Shown here piece by piece: positions 40,292-49,594 of a DNA stretch of 64,000 bases. Every line of letters starts with the position of its first letter. Position 1 is the first letter of the stretch. This DNA is from Lysinibacillus fusiformis (GTDB lineage Bacteria; Bacillota; Bacilli; Bacillales_A; Planococcaceae): assembly GCA_030027265.1 (NCBI GenBank), contig JASENG010000014.1:1-64000 (forward strand), in the 5' to 3' direction. Position numbers and translations under genes: made by a program. Below the pieces are notes generated by a model. That model was not told where the DNA came from. It searched no databases and saw nothing but the letters and a program-made list of their open reading frames with translations.

Positions 40292-42118
40292 ATGCACAAA
40301 GTGAGCTTTTTTAAGTCCATTCACGTAAAAATTGTTCTCATCTATGTATTGCTGATTATCATCGCGCTGCAGATTATTGGGATTTATTTCTCCTCTAAAC
40401 TGGAAGAGAGTTTAAAGCTAAACTTTAAGGATTCGATCACTCAACGAATTGACTTGGTTCAATATAGTATCCGAGAAGAATTGTTAAAGGATCGCGGAGA
40501 CGAGACGAGTCCTTCGTTAGAACAAAGCTTGGGTGTGATTTTATTAGAATTTCCAAATGAGGATATCAGTGAAATTTTAATCATAAATGATCGAAATAAA
40601 GTCCTTGCTTCTTTAGAAAATCAATCCATAGTAGGGTCTCGATTCGATAATGATACGGTAACTAAGGCCATTTCAGCAGAAGATTACTCAGAGAGTATCA
40701 GACTGGAGTCTGGAAATAGAGTATGGGTTCTTGCTGCCCCCATTATGGATAATGTAGGCCCAAATAGCGAAGTAATTGGAGCTATCTATATCAAAGCCGA
40801 TATTGAAAGCGTTTTTGAGCAGATGAAGGATATTAACCAAATATTCGCTATTGGTACCGCGATGTCGCTTGCCATTACCATAGTTCTCGGGATTTTATTT
40901 GCTAAAACAATTACCAAGCCGATTTTAGATATGCGTAGACAGGCACAGGCCATGTCCAGAGGAAATTACTCGAGAAAGGTTCGGGTATATGGGGACGATG
41001 AAATTGGTCAGCTTGCACTTGCCTTTAACCATTTGACCAATCGATTGCAAGAGGCACAGTCTACTACAGAAGCGGAGAGAAGGAAGCTTGCTTCTGTTCT
41101 AAGTAATATGACGGATGGTGTAATTGCAACGGATCGTAAAGGTAAGGTCATCCTTATTAATGATCCTGCTTTAACTTTTTTGGATGTTACACGTGAAACT
41201 ACTTTAAGTCGACCGATCGCTTCTGTTCTAGGATTAGATCAAGAATACAGCTTCGAAGATTTAATACATATGAAGGAATCGATTAATCTAGATTACAGTA
41301 CCCAAGATAAGCCGTTTATATTAAGAGCGAATTTTTCTGTTATTCAAAAGGAAACAGGCTTTGTGAATGGGTTAATTACCGTTATTCATGATATTACTGA
41401 GCAAGAGAAGATTGAGATGGAGCGACGAGAATTTGTTGCGAATGTTTCCCATGAATTACGGACGCCATTAACAACGATGAGAAGCTATTTAGAAGCTCTT
41501 GCGGATGGTGCTTGGAGAGATGAAAATATTGCGCCGACATTCTTAAATGTTACTCAAACAGAAACAGAGCGTATGATTCGACTCGTTAATGATTTATTGA
41601 ATCTATCAAAAATGGACAGTCGAGACTATAAGTTAAATAAAGAATTCGTTGAATTTAATAAATTCTTTAATCGAATTATTGATCGATTTGAAATGTCAAA
41701 ATCTCAAAACGTAAAGTTTACTCGTTATATTCCTGATACATCTTATTTTGTAGAAGTAGATACGGATAAACTGACTCAAGTTATCGATAATATTATTTCA
41801 AATGCATTGAAATATTCCCCAGACGGCGGAAATATCAGATTCGGCTTTACTGTACAGGAAAATATGTTAAAAGTAATGGTTTCTGATGATGGTATGGGGA
41901 TTCCAAAAGAAAATGTAACAAAAATTTTCGATCGTTTCTATCGAGTAGATAGGGCTAGGTCCCGTGCAATGGGCGGAACAGGATTAGGACTGGCTATTGC
42001 AAAAGAGATGATTGAAGCACACGGCGGTAAAATTTGGGCGGAAAGTGAGGAAGGCGTAGGAACAACAATATTCTTCACGATGCCATTTGAATTAGATGAG
42101 GCGGGTGATTGGGAGTGA
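40292..42118 (+). CDS. walK: Sensor histidine kinase WalK (YycG)
   Basis: 608 residues. Membrane helices about 11-33 and 184-205 bracket an extracellular Cache-like domain; then HAMP, a PAS domain (about 262-370), HisKA with His387 in VANVSHELRTPL, and HATPase (DNIISNALKYSPDGG, DDGMGIP, GGTGLGLAIAKEM). Senses the state of the cell wall and phosphorylates WalR. The gene contains a parS-like sequence. Its stop overlaps the GTG of walH. Confidence 0.98.
   Translation: MHKVSFFKSIHVKIVLIYVLLIIIALQIIGIYFSSKLEESLKLNFKDSITQRIDLVQYSIREELLKDRGDETSPSLEQSLGVILLEFPNEDISEILIINDRNKVLASLENQSIVGSRFDNDTVTKAISAEDYSESIRLESGNRVWVLAAPIMDNVGPNSEVIGAIYIKADIESVFEQMKDINQIFAIGTAMSLAITIVLGILFAKTITKPILDMRRQAQAMSRGNYSRKVRVYGDDEIGQLALAFNHLTNRLQEAQSTTEAERRKLASVLSNMTDGVIATDRKGKVILINDPALTFLDVTRETTLSRPIASVLGLDQEYSFEDLIHMKESINLDYSTQDKPFILRANFSVIQKETGFVNGLITVIHDITEQEKIEMERREFVANVSHELRTPLTTMRSYLEALADGAWRDENIAPTFLNVTQTETERMIRLVNDLLNLSKMDSRDYKLNKEFVEFNKFFNRIIDRFEMSKSQNVKFTRYIPDTSYFVEVDTDKLTQVIDNIISNALKYSPDGGNIRFGFTVQENMLKVMVSDDGMGIPKENVTKIFDRFYRVDRARSRAMGGTGLGLAIAKEMIEAHGGKIWAESEEGVGTTIFFTMPFELDEAGDWE
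41185..41200. promoter_or_regulatory. parS-like site inside walK
   Basis: TGTTACACGTGAAACT matches the Bacillus parS consensus TGTTNCACGTGAAACA in all but the last base. It lies about 30 kb from oriC, within the range where parS sites cluster. Confidence 0.65.
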
Positions 42119-43410
42119 AACATGTCGAACAAATTAAATCATTTGTACTGTTTCTCCTGGTCTTTTTAAGCCTTATCCTTACATTTTCCATATGGAATTA
42201 TACCCCTGATTATCAAAATATCGAAGATTCACAGGTTGAACAAATTACAGTCGGGGCCAAAAAGGAACTCCAGGACGTGCTTATCCCTTATCGCATTCTA
42301 TCACACCAGAATGGAAGCTTTTTAGGGACAACCTCTTCAGCCGCTATTAATCGAGTGATGAATGCCATTAAGGATATGGATGCGTTGGAACTAAGATATT
42401 TGCAAGGCAATTTATCCGAAGAAAAGATAAACAATATGGTTCATTCAGAAAATCAAATGACACTTTTCTTTCCAGCTGAAGTGCCTATCAATGTATTTCG
42501 TTCTGTTATGAAATTTAATCAAAGTGAGTTGCCTGAAATAGCATTCAGTCACCTTTTAATCGATTGGAGCAATTTAGAGCAAACAAATACTTTAGAAATT
42601 TCATTTATTAGCAAAGAAAAACAAACGCTGTATTCAACAGTCGTCGCCTTTGATGAACAACAATTTGAATCAACTTTTATGAAGGCAATTCAAAAATCTG
42701 TTCCATATCAAGAAATTGAAAGACCTAATAATCTATCTTTATATGTCCCATCCAATCCTGTTAATTTAGTACAATACACGTACTATATTGATGAGATTTC
42801 TCCAGAGACCTTTAAAGATATCCTGTTTAATGATGCCAACATTGTTCAAAAGAATAATGATAGCAATACTTATACAGATGGAATGGCTATGATGACCTCT
42901 GATTCGGGGACAAAAACCATTAACTATGTCTATCCAGCTGAAGAGAGTATTGTTGAAATTAAACACTCGGAGCTCATCGAGGATAGTTATGATTTTATTA
43001 ACGAGCATGGCGGTTTAACTGGGGATTACAGATATAGCGACAGCAACGTACCAAGCCATATTATAGAATATCAGCTATATCTGGAGGGGCTTCCGGTTTA
43101 CAGCAGTACAACTTCTACTCGAATAGTGGTTACATGGGGAGGAAATCAAGTTTTCGAATATAAAAGACCCTATTATTCTTTCGGGGTTTCTGAATCTTCC
43201 ACGCGCCAATTACCGTCAGGGGTAGAGATAGCGGAAACACTAAAAACGCTGCAGGATATCGATGATTTAATTTTGGGCTATCAGTTAACGCCAGACCCTC
43301 TTAAATCTAAAGTATATACGCTTGAGCCTGGTTGGTTTATCATTCGAGATGGCAGTGGATCGCGATTGTCGACAGAACTAGTTGGAGGTACCCAGTATGG
43401 ATTGGAGTAA
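42115..43410 (+). CDS. walH: WalK-inhibitory membrane protein WalH (YycH)
   Basis: 431 residues from the GTG at 42115, which overlaps the walK stop and has GGGTGA 6 bases upstream; a TTG two codons earlier is less likely. One N-terminal membrane helix (about 8-25), remainder extracellular. With WalI it modulates WalK (inhibits in B. subtilis, activates in S. aureus). Sequence is family-typical though weakly conserved overall. Confidence 0.92.
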   Translation: MKHVEQIKSFVLFLLVFLSLILTFSIWNYTPDYQNIEDSQVEQITVGAKKELQDVLIPYRILSHQNGSFLGTTSSAAINRVMNAIKDMDALELRYLQGNLSEEKINNMVHSENQMTLFFPAEVPINVFRSVMKFNQSELPEIAFSHLLIDWSNLEQTNTLEISFISKEKQTLYSTVVAFDEQQFESTFMKAIQKSVPYQEIERPNNLSLYVPSNPVNLVQYTYYIDEISPETFKDILFNDANIVQKNNDSNTYTDGMAMMTSDSGTKTINYVYPAEESIVEIKHSELIEDSYDFINEHGGLTGDYRYSDSNVPSHIIEYQLYLEGLPVYSSTTSTRIVVTWGGNQVFEYKRPYYSFGVSESSTRQLPSGVEIAETLKTLQDIDDLILGYQLTPDPLKSKVYTLEPGWFIIRDGSGSRLSTELVGGTQYGLE

Positions 43411-44278
43411 ATCGAAGTCTATATTCATCGTTGTATTCCTAATTTTAGATGTCTTTTTGTACTCATTGTATTTAAACCGCCATACTGAAGCACAGCAAGC
43501 AGAAAATGAATCAATCGGCGAACAAAATATTGAAGCAAGGCTGAAAAATGATAATATTACGTATGGCGTACTACCTGCAAATGTTGAAAAAGCAGCCTAT
43601 ATTTCAGGGAAAGTTAAGAACTTTGAAGAAGGAGATCCTAAGATTGAAAATGCCCAAAATATTTTGATTGATAAAAATAAATTAGTCGTCACTTTAAAAA
43701 AACCAGTAGAAATAAAAAATATTGATGATGCCGCTTTTTATAATGACTTTTTAAAACTAAATGTTTATGAGGGTGCATCGTATACACTATGGGAAATAGA
43801 CAAAGAAAGTAAGTCAGCTACTTTCTTCCAAACTGTAGATACAAGAACACTCTATTATATTCTTAATGGCCTTGTTACAGTTCACTGGAATGATAAGAAC
43901 GAAATTGTAGAATATGAGCAAACTCTATTGGAGGATATTGAAGCTTACGAGGAAGAGAAAGTTCTAACATCCCCTTTGAAGGCAATCCAAACCCTTTATA
44001 ACAAAGGGCTGCTGGCTCCGAATTCTACAATCACAAAGGTGAATTTAGGGTATACAACATTGGTGCAATTTACGCAGACACAAGTATTCGTTCCAACATG
44101 GGAAATTCAAGTGAAAACAGAAAATGAAGTAAGGGAAGAATACTTTGTTAATGCTGTTCAGGGTGGAATACTTGATTTGACTTTAGATGCAACAATGGTT
44201 GAAGAGGTCAAAGAAGCGGTAGAAGATGCTATTACAGATGATAAAGAACTAGACTTAGATACAGAAATAAAAAAGTAG
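43397..44278 (+). CDS. walI: WalK-modulating membrane protein WalI (YycI)
   Basis: 293 residues from the ATG at 43397, 7 bases after GGAGGT, overlapping the end of walH by 14 bases. N-terminal [20 protein letters not shown] membrane helix is typical of YycI; the rest is extracellular and shares the fold of WalH. Acts with WalH on WalK. The last residues are unusually acidic ([10 protein letters not shown]). Confidence 0.92.
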   Translation: MDWSKSKSIFIVVFLILDVFLYSLYLNRHTEAQQAENESIGEQNIEARLKNDNITYGVLPANVEKAAYISGKVKNFEEGDPKIENAQNILIDKNKLVVTLKKPVEIKNIDDAAFYNDFLKLNVYEGASYTLWEIDKESKSATFFQTVDTRTLYYILNGLVTVHWNDKNEIVEYEQTLLEDIEAYEEEKVLTSPLKAIQTLYNKGLLAPNSTITKVNLGYTTLVQFTQTQVFVPTWEIQVKTENEVREEYFVNAVQGGILDLTLDATMVEEVKEAVEDAITDDKELDLDTEIKK

Positions 44279-44289
44279 GGAGTAATCGT

Positions 44290-45078
44290 ATGCGATTTAG
44301 CGTTTTAGCAAGTGGCAGTACTGGAAATGCAATTTATGTAGAAAATGATGAACATGCATTTCTGGTCGATGCAGGCTTAACGGGCAAAAAAATGGAGCAA
44401 CTGTTTGCTAAAATTGATCGTGATATGGAAAAGTTATCAGGTATTTTAGTAACACACGAACATAGTGACCATATTAAAGGACTCGGTGTTGTGGCACGAA
44501 AATATAATGTCCCAATCTATGCGAATGAAAAAACTTGGCAAGCAATGGACGGTCATATCGGCAAAATTTCATCCGACCAACGTTTTGTTTTTAATATGGA
44601 GACGGTCCAATCCTTTGGTTCATTAAATATTGAATCCTTTGCAGTTTCTCATGATGCTGCTGATCCAATGTTTTATGTCTTTCATGAAAATGATCGCAAG
44701 CTTGTCTTGATTACAGATACTGGCTATGTCAGTGACCGCATGAAGGGAATTATACGCGGCGCAGATTCTTTTGTTTTTGAAAGCAACCATGATATTGGGA
44801 TGCTGCAAATGGGGCGCTATCCTTGGTCTGTAAAACGACGTATTTTAAGCGATGTTGGACATGTCTCCAATGAAGATGCAGCAGTTGCTATGAGTGAAGT
44901 TGTTTTTGAAAAACCAACTCAAATTTATTTATCTCACTTAAGCAAGGATAATAATATGAAGGACCTGGCGCGGATGAGCGTTACGCAAACATTACAGTCA
45001 TGCGGGATAATTGCCGGTGAATACGTGCATATCCATGATACTGATGCAGAAGAACCAACTTTACTTGTAACGGTTTAA
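44290..45078 (+). CDS. walJ: Metallo-beta-lactamase-fold exonuclease WalJ (YycJ)
   Basis: 262 residues. HEHSDH metal motif (about 55-60), ASGSTGN at the N-terminus and SHLSKDNN near the C-terminus. Homologues are 5'-3' DNA exonucleases implicated in mismatch repair, coupling the wal operon with DNA metabolism. Follows walI by 11 bases. Confidence 0.94.
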   Translation: MRFSVLASGSTGNAIYVENDEHAFLVDAGLTGKKMEQLFAKIDRDMEKLSGILVTHEHSDHIKGLGVVARKYNVPIYANEKTWQAMDGHIGKISSDQRFVFNMETVQSFGSLNIESFAVSHDAADPMFYVFHENDRKLVLITDTGYVSDRMKGIIRGADSFVFESNHDIGMLQMGRYPWSVKRRILSDVGHVSNEDAAVAMSEVVFEKPTQIYLSHLSKDNNMKDLARMSVTQTLQSCGIIAGEYVHIHDTDAEEPTLLVTV

Positions 45079-45084
45079 ATTAGA

Positions 45085-45126
45085 GAAGAAATGACAAAAA
45101 TATCCTTTGTCATTTCTTCTTTTTTA
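45085..45126 (+). terminator. walJ terminator
   Basis: GAAGAAATGACAAA / TTTGTCATTTCTTC perfect stem with 7-base loop, then TTTTTT. htrA therefore needs its own promoter. Confidence 0.9.
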
Positions 45127-45208
45127 ATTTTGTTTTATTTCATTTTCATGTAATTTTAATGTTCGGGTTGTATCATAATGACAACAAGAGAACGAAAGGA
45201 TTGAGAGT

Positions 45209-46501
45209 ATGAGTTACTATAATAATGATGACAATAAACCGCAAGAACAAGATGAATCAGTAAATTCTTACTCACCTCTTCAAGAACGATTAAGACGTGA
45301 GCAAGAAGAGGAAAATAAACGCCGCTCTAAAAAAGGCGGCGGAAGCAAGAGTGGCTATTTTATTAGTGGTCTTGCCGGGGTTATTATAGGAGCATTGTTA
45401 ATTTGGCTGCTGGTGCCTTCTATGACCAACCAGCTTCCTAATTCAAGTCAATCAACAAGCAAGAGCAGCACTAGCTCGGAGTCAACAATTACGCAAACGG
45501 CAACGGAAGTGACTACAGATATTACCAAAGCCGTTGAAAGCGTGTCAGATGCAGTTGTGGGGATTACTAATATACAGGAAGTAAGTGACTTCTGGAATCA
45601 ACAATCTGCGACAGCGGAAGCAGGCAGCGGTTCAGGTGTAATTTATAAAGTAGATAATGGTCTTGCTTATGTGATTACAAACTATCATGTAGTAGAGGGA
45701 GCAAAACAACTAGAAGTTACTTTAGCTGATGGGACAAAAGAAGAGGCTCAATTGGTAGGCAGTGATATTTGGACAGATTTAGCCGTTATCTCCATTAAAA
45801 GTGAAAAAGTGAAAACAGTTGCAAAATTTGGGGATTCAGATGTGCTGAAACAAGGTGAAACTGTTATAGCAATTGGGAATCCACTGGGTCTGGATTTCTA
45901 TGGTTCCGTAACAACTGGTGTTATTTCAGGTAAAGATCGAGCTGTACCTGTGGACTTAAATGCTGATGGCAACGAAGACTGGGAAACAGAAGTACTTCAA
46001 ACGGATGCGGCCATTAACCCAGGGAACAGTGGTGGAGCACTAATTAACATTACTGGTGAATTAGTAGGTATTAACTCCATGAAGATAGCCCAAGATACTG
46101 TTGAAGGGCTAGGCTTCTCTATTCCAATCAATACAGTGATTCCAATTATTGAAGAACTCGAAAAAAATGGTGAAGTAAAACGTCCAACAATGGGTATTGG
46201 CCTATTGGATCTAACAGATGTACCTGCTTTCTATCAACAACAGACATTAAAATTACCTGAAGAAGTAACAACAGGTGTAGTAGTTTCTGAAGTTGTTGAA
46301 GGTTCGGCAGCGGGTAACGCAGGTGTTCAACAATATGATGTCATTGTTGAAATGGGTGGACAAAAAGTTGAAAACTCCATTGATCTTCGTCAATACCTAT
46401 ATAACGAAACAGATATTGGAGATAATTTAAAAATTAAAGTTTACCGTCAAGGAAAATTAGTGGAGTTAAACTTAACATTAACAGAAGGTACAACTGTGTA
46501 A
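45209..46501 (+). CDS. htrC: Membrane-anchored serine protease HtrA-type (YycK)
   Basis: 430 residues. Cytoplasmic basic N-terminus, one membrane helix (about 49-70), Ser/Thr-rich linker, trypsin-like domain with His (TNYHVV), Asp (WTDLAVI) and Ser (NPGNSGGAL), and one C-terminal PDZ domain. Quality control of secreted proteins. A WalR-like half match TGTAAT-n5-TGTTCG sits at 45149-45165 upstream, below the level I would call a site. Gene name follows the B. subtilis yycK/htrC position and is not certain. Confidence 0.88.
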   Translation: MSYYNNDDNKPQEQDESVNSYSPLQERLRREQEEENKRRSKKGGGSKSGYFISGLAGVIIGALLIWLLVPSMTNQLPNSSQSTSKSSTSSESTITQTATEVTTDITKAVESVSDAVVGITNIQEVSDFWNQQSATAEAGSGSGVIYKVDNGLAYVITNYHVVEGAKQLEVTLADGTKEEAQLVGSDIWTDLAVISIKSEKVKTVAKFGDSDVLKQGETVIAIGNPLGLDFYGSVTTGVISGKDRAVPVDLNADGNEDWETEVLQTDAAINPGNSGGALINITGELVGINSMKIAQDTVEGLGFSIPINTVIPIIEELEKNGEVKRPTMGIGLLDLTDVPAFYQQQTLKLPEEVTTGVVVSEVVEGSAAGNAGVQQYDVIVEMGGQKVENSIDLRQYLYNETDIGDNLKIKVYRQGKLVELNLTLTEGTTV

Positions 46502-46551
46502 AAGTGTAGCTTAAGCATCGAATTGTGGATAACTTTAAATAAAATATGCAC

Positions 46552-46596
46552 AAAGAGTAGTGGAGGGAAATCCTTTTCTTTCCTACTCTTTTTTTG
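46552..46596 (+). terminator. htrA terminator
   Basis: AAAGAGTAG / CTACTCTTT outer stem with inner GGAAA / TTTCC pairing, then TTTTT. Confidence 0.8.
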
Positions 46597-46679
46597 TTTG
46601 TTACAATAAATTGTGGATAACATAGAATAAACTGTGAATAAGTTTGTTAAAATTTCTGAAAAATAGGAGGTGCAAAAAA

Positions 46680-46844
46680 ATGGAGGCATATAGCTGTGAA
46701 ACCCATATAGATCACGCTTTGGATATGTTCGTTGCGGAGACGAAAGAGTTCCCGATTATGGACAAACTGTCGGATGATGAAAAGTTATCCACAAAATGTT
46801 CCTACTGTGAGGAGCTTGCAACATATATTGTATCAAGTAAATAA
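46680..46844 (+). CDS. CxxH/CxxC small protein
   Basis: 54 residues from the ATG at 46680 (AGGAGGTG 7 bases ahead; the longer frame upstream is ignored for that reason). Two metal-ligand-like pairs: CETH near the N-terminus and CSYC in the C-terminal part, the pattern of the Bacillales CxxH/CxxC family found next to rlmH. Function unknown; likely a zinc-binding mini-protein. Confidence 0.88.
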   Translation: MEAYSCETHIDHALDMFVAETKEFPIMDKLSDDEKLSTKCSYCEELATYIVSSK

Positions 46845-47077
46845 CTTTACACAATATATAGAACTACATTGTGGATATGTGCATAACTTTTGTGGATAAG
46901 TTGTTTGTAAATGAAATATGAAGGTGGATAAATTGTTTATATTTAAATTTTCTAACTAAATTGAAAAATGAAATCCCTATATATAGTAGTGGATTAAGCG
47001 GTTTCTTGATGAAATAAAAAGCTTGCATTCTACGTTAGAAAATTAAAATGTGAACAGAATGTAAAGGTGGAAAATCT

Positions 47078-47557
47078 GTGAATATCACGATCATATCGGT
47101 CGGAAAGTTAAAAGAAAAGTATTTAAAGATGGGCATCGAGGAATATGTGAAGCGTTTAGGTGGGTACGCCAAAGTCGAATTAGTGGAAGTTCCCGATGAA
47201 AAAGCCCCCGAACAACTAAGTGATGCCGAGATGGAAATCGTGAAACGAAAAGAAGGCGAACGGATACTCGCCAAAATCAATGACGGCATGCATGTAATTG
47301 CGCTCGCAATCGATGGCAAAATGAAATCCTCAGAGGATATGGCCCATGATCTCCAATCCCTCATGACATACGGCACAAGCAAAGTCGCCTTTGTCATTGG
47401 TGGTTCACTAGGCCTGCACGATGACGTATTAGGACGCGCGGACGAAAAACTAAGCTTCGGCAAAATGACCCTCCCCCACCAGCTCATGAAACTCGTACTG
47501 GTCGAGCAGATTTATCGGAGTTTTAGGATTATTAAGGGTGAACCGTATCACAAATAA
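47078..47557 (+). CDS. rlmH: 23S rRNA pseudouridine-1915 N3-methyltransferase RlmH
   Basis: 159 residues, GTG start 7 bases after AAAGGTGG. SPOUT methyltransferase acting on the intact 70S ribosome. [41 protein letters not shown] and the C-terminal [16 protein letters not shown] are the family hallmarks; the knot region is complete. It is also the gene in which staphylococcal SCCmec elements insert (at its 3' end); here the 3' end is intact. Confidence 0.98.
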   Translation: MNITIISVGKLKEKYLKMGIEEYVKRLGGYAKVELVEVPDEKAPEQLSDAEMEIVKRKEGERILAKINDGMHVIALAIDGKMKSSEDMAHDLQSLMTYGTSKVAFVIGGSLGLHDDVLGRADEKLSFGKMTLPHQLMKLVLVEQIYRSFRIIKGEPYHK

Positions 47558-47664
47558 TGGTAAAACAAAAAGTTGAGATTATAATTGATAAAGAGTGGCT
47601 TTAAATGAAATTCCGGCTCACCGGTATCTTTAGGTTATTTTACGTTGCGATAAGAAATTTTGAT

Positions 47665-47705
47665 AGCTCATAAACCTTGTTATGACAGGGTTTGTGAGCT
47701 TTTTG
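47665..47705 (+). terminator. rlmH terminator
   Basis: AGCTCATAAACC / GGGTTTGTGAGCT stem (one wobble) with an 11-base loop followed by TTTTT, 108 bases after the rlmH stop. Confidence 0.8.
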
Positions 47706-48020
47706 CAATTTACAAATTGGTGATCATCCTTGCATCTATACTAAACATTGTACCAGCCTAAATAGTCACAGTTTTCTAAAGGAAGCATCTTTATTCAATT
47801 TCTATAGAATCAGTGTTTTTAAAATTCTAAGTTTTAATGTGACCTAAACCCCGTTCAGTAAAAGTATATAATAGGAACACGATTCCTACTCAATTTCTAT
47901 CGTTGAGCATATTACGTGAGAAATGTAATATTTTGCATTAATATATTCGATACACAGAAGTACATGTTGTAAAAATACATATTCGTACTTCTATTTATCA
48001 TTTTAAGGAGGTTATTGAGC
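47706..48020. other. Spacer at the core/accessory boundary
   Basis: AT-rich, without a gene or a repeat that I recognise. I also saw no obvious attachment-site copy of the rlmH 3' end further right. The PfpI-type gene starts at 48021 with AAGGAGGT. Confidence 0.4.
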
Positions 48021-48533
48021 ATGAGCAAAAAAATCGCTACACTGATCACAAACTTATTTGAAGACGTTGAGTACACTGAACCAGCACAAGCTTTTAAGGA
48101 AGCAGGTCATGAAGTGATCACGATTGACACACAATCAGGTAACGAAGTAACTGGTAAAAAAGGCACGACTGTAAAGATTGATAAAGCCATTGATGAAGTT
48201 AATCCTGCAGACTTTGATGCTTTGCTTATCCCTGGTGGATTTTCTCCTGATTTATTACGTGAAGACGATCGTTTTGGTGAATTTGCAAAAGTATTCATTC
48301 AGGAAGGAAAACCTGTTTTTGCCATTTGTCACGGTCCACAAGTGTTAATCGATACAGATCTTTTAAAAGGTGTCGACATCACTGGCTTTAAATCCATTCG
48401 CAACGATTTGAAAAATGCTGGTGCAAACTATAAAGACGAAGAAGTTGTCATCAGCCAAAATATTGTAACAAGTCGGGAACCAAAAGATATTCCAGCATTT
48501 AATCGTGAATCATTGAAACTTTTAGCTAAATAA
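48021..48533 (+). CDS. DJ-1/PfpI family protein (YraA/GSP18-like)
   Basis: 170 residues from the ATG at 48021, 8 bases after AAGGAGGT. Type 1 glutamine-amidotransferase-like fold; nucleophile elbow AICHGPQ carries the conserved Cys, and LFEDVEYTEP holds the partnering Glu. Members (YraA, YhbO, PfpI) protect against aldehydes and other electrophiles, described as deglycases/glyoxalases or proteases, with debate over activity. Single gene between terminators; first of three putative carbonyl-handling genes. Confidence 0.9.
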   Translation: MSKKIATLITNLFEDVEYTEPAQAFKEAGHEVITIDTQSGNEVTGKKGTTVKIDKAIDEVNPADFDALLIPGGFSPDLLREDDRFGEFAKVFIQEGKPVFAICHGPQVLIDTDLLKGVDITGFKSIRNDLKNAGANYKDEEVVISQNIVTSREPKDIPAFNRESLKLLAK

Positions 48534-48561
48534 TAATGCTGATGCAAAAACTTAAATATTT

Positions 48562-48600
48562 CCAGCTTGTGAATTCTTAAACAGAATCCGCAAGCTGGTT
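48562..48600 (+). terminator. Terminator after the PfpI gene
   Basis: CCAGCTTG / CAAGCTGG stem with an inner GATTC-like pairing; followed by TTAAAATT. Confidence 0.65.
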
Positions 48601-48627
48601 AAAATTAATATAAGAATAAAGGAGAGT

Positions 48628-49350
48628 ATGACTTTGACACTAAAAGGAAAAAGAGTGGTTGTTTTAGGTGGTACATCTGGAATTGGCTTAGCCACTGCCA
48701 AGGCGTTTCTCGATGCATCTGCACAAGTCATTATAGCCAGCCGTTCTGCTTCAAAATTATCTGACGCAAAAGCAAAACTTGGTGGTAACGCAGAAGGTTA
48801 TGAAATCGACTTTCGCAGTGAGGAAAAGGTTGCTGACTTTTTCAAGATGGTTGGAAAATTTGATCACCTAGTGGTTACTGCAGGTGAAGGAGCAATGGGT
48901 CACTTTAGCGAACTACCCGTAGCAGCCGTAAAAGAAGCTTTTGACAGCAAGTTCTGGGGGCAATATATTTCGGTTCATGCAGCTCTTCCATATTTGAATG
49001 ATGAAAGCTCCATTACATTAACTTCTGGTGTATATGGTGTACGTCCTCCACAAGGTGCAACGACGCTGGCTTCGATCAATTCAGCAATCGATGGATTAGT
49101 ACGAGGACTTTCAGTAGACCTGGCACCTATCAGAGTAAACGTGGTATCACCTGGTATTGTTGACACTCCTCTTTACGGCGGAATGCCAGAAAATCAACGG
49201 CAAGATATGTACAATGAGATTGCTCAGCAATTACCGGTTGGACGTGTTGCTCAACCGAAAGATATAGCTGAAACCTATGTTTACCTAGCGAAAAACGGGT
49301 TTACAACAGGTATATCAGTACTTATTGATGGTGGAGCTCATTTAATCTAA
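48628..49350 (+). CDS. Short-chain dehydrogenase/reductase without catalytic Tyr/Lys
   Basis: 240 residues (ATG 48628; a TTG at 48634 is possible given the spacing to AAAGGAG). Rossmann motif GGTSGIGLATA (about 13-23), DFRSEE adenine-side, TAGEG in place of NNAG, SITLTSG with the conserved catalytic Ser, and IRVNVVSPG. The usual YxxxK is absent: the aligned stretch reads TLASINSAIDGLVRG, Tyr replaced by Leu and Lys by Asn. NAD(P) binding therefore looks intact but standard SDR chemistry does not. It ends in a canonical SDR C-terminus ISVLIDGGA. Substrate unknown. Confidence 0.85.
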   Translation: MTLTLKGKRVVVLGGTSGIGLATAKAFLDASAQVIIASRSASKLSDAKAKLGGNAEGYEIDFRSEEKVADFFKMVGKFDHLVVTAGEGAMGHFSELPVAAVKEAFDSKFWGQYISVHAALPYLNDESSITLTSGVYGVRPPQGATTLASINSAIDGLVRGLSVDLAPIRVNVVSPGIVDTPLYGGMPENQRQDMYNEIAQQLPVGRVAQPKDIAETYVYLAKNGFTTGISVLIDGGAHLI

Positions 49351-49381
49351 GTCGATTAATAAATTGATTTAAAATAAACCC

Positions 49382-49434
49382 GGTGAGAATGAATACAAGT
49401 GTCAGACACTTATGGATCATTCTCACCTTTTTTG
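49382..49434 (+). terminator. Nested terminator after the SDR gene
   Basis: Outer stem GGTGAGAATGA / TCATTCTCACC plus a perfect inner hairpin AAGTGT-cag-ACACTT, followed by TTTTTT. Confidence 0.85.
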
Positions 49435-49594
49435 TTATTTTTCACAGATAGGAAGTGAAATGGCCATATCATACAATAAGGAATGAATATTTTTGTTGGT
49501 TGTGGAAATCCTAACATATGCATAATTTTTACGAAGAGCTGTAAAAATTCTACTTCGATGATGCCCAAATACAAAAAAGAAAGGGTTGAGCCTG

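Larger units (their letters stand above)
46524..46931. promoter_or_regulatory. DnaA-box cluster around the CxxH gene
   Basis: Exact DnaA boxes (either strand) at 46524-46532, 46612-46620, 46785-46793 and 46891-46899, and one-mismatch boxes at 46633-46641, 46870-46878 and 46923-46931: seven in about 400 bases, 35 kb from oriC. One box is inside the coding sequence of the small CxxH gene. From memory, B. subtilis has a DnaA-binding cluster at the same locus (yydA-yycS). Confidence 0.85.

Noticed and set aside
45149-45165. WalR-box-like TGTAAT-n5-TGTTCG upstream of htrA
   Set aside because: Second half departs from TGTWAH at two positions; too weak for a call.
47078-48020. SCC-type insertion at the rlmH 3' end
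   Set aside because: The rlmH end is intact, but I saw no second copy of the attachment sequence and no ccr recombinase in the window.
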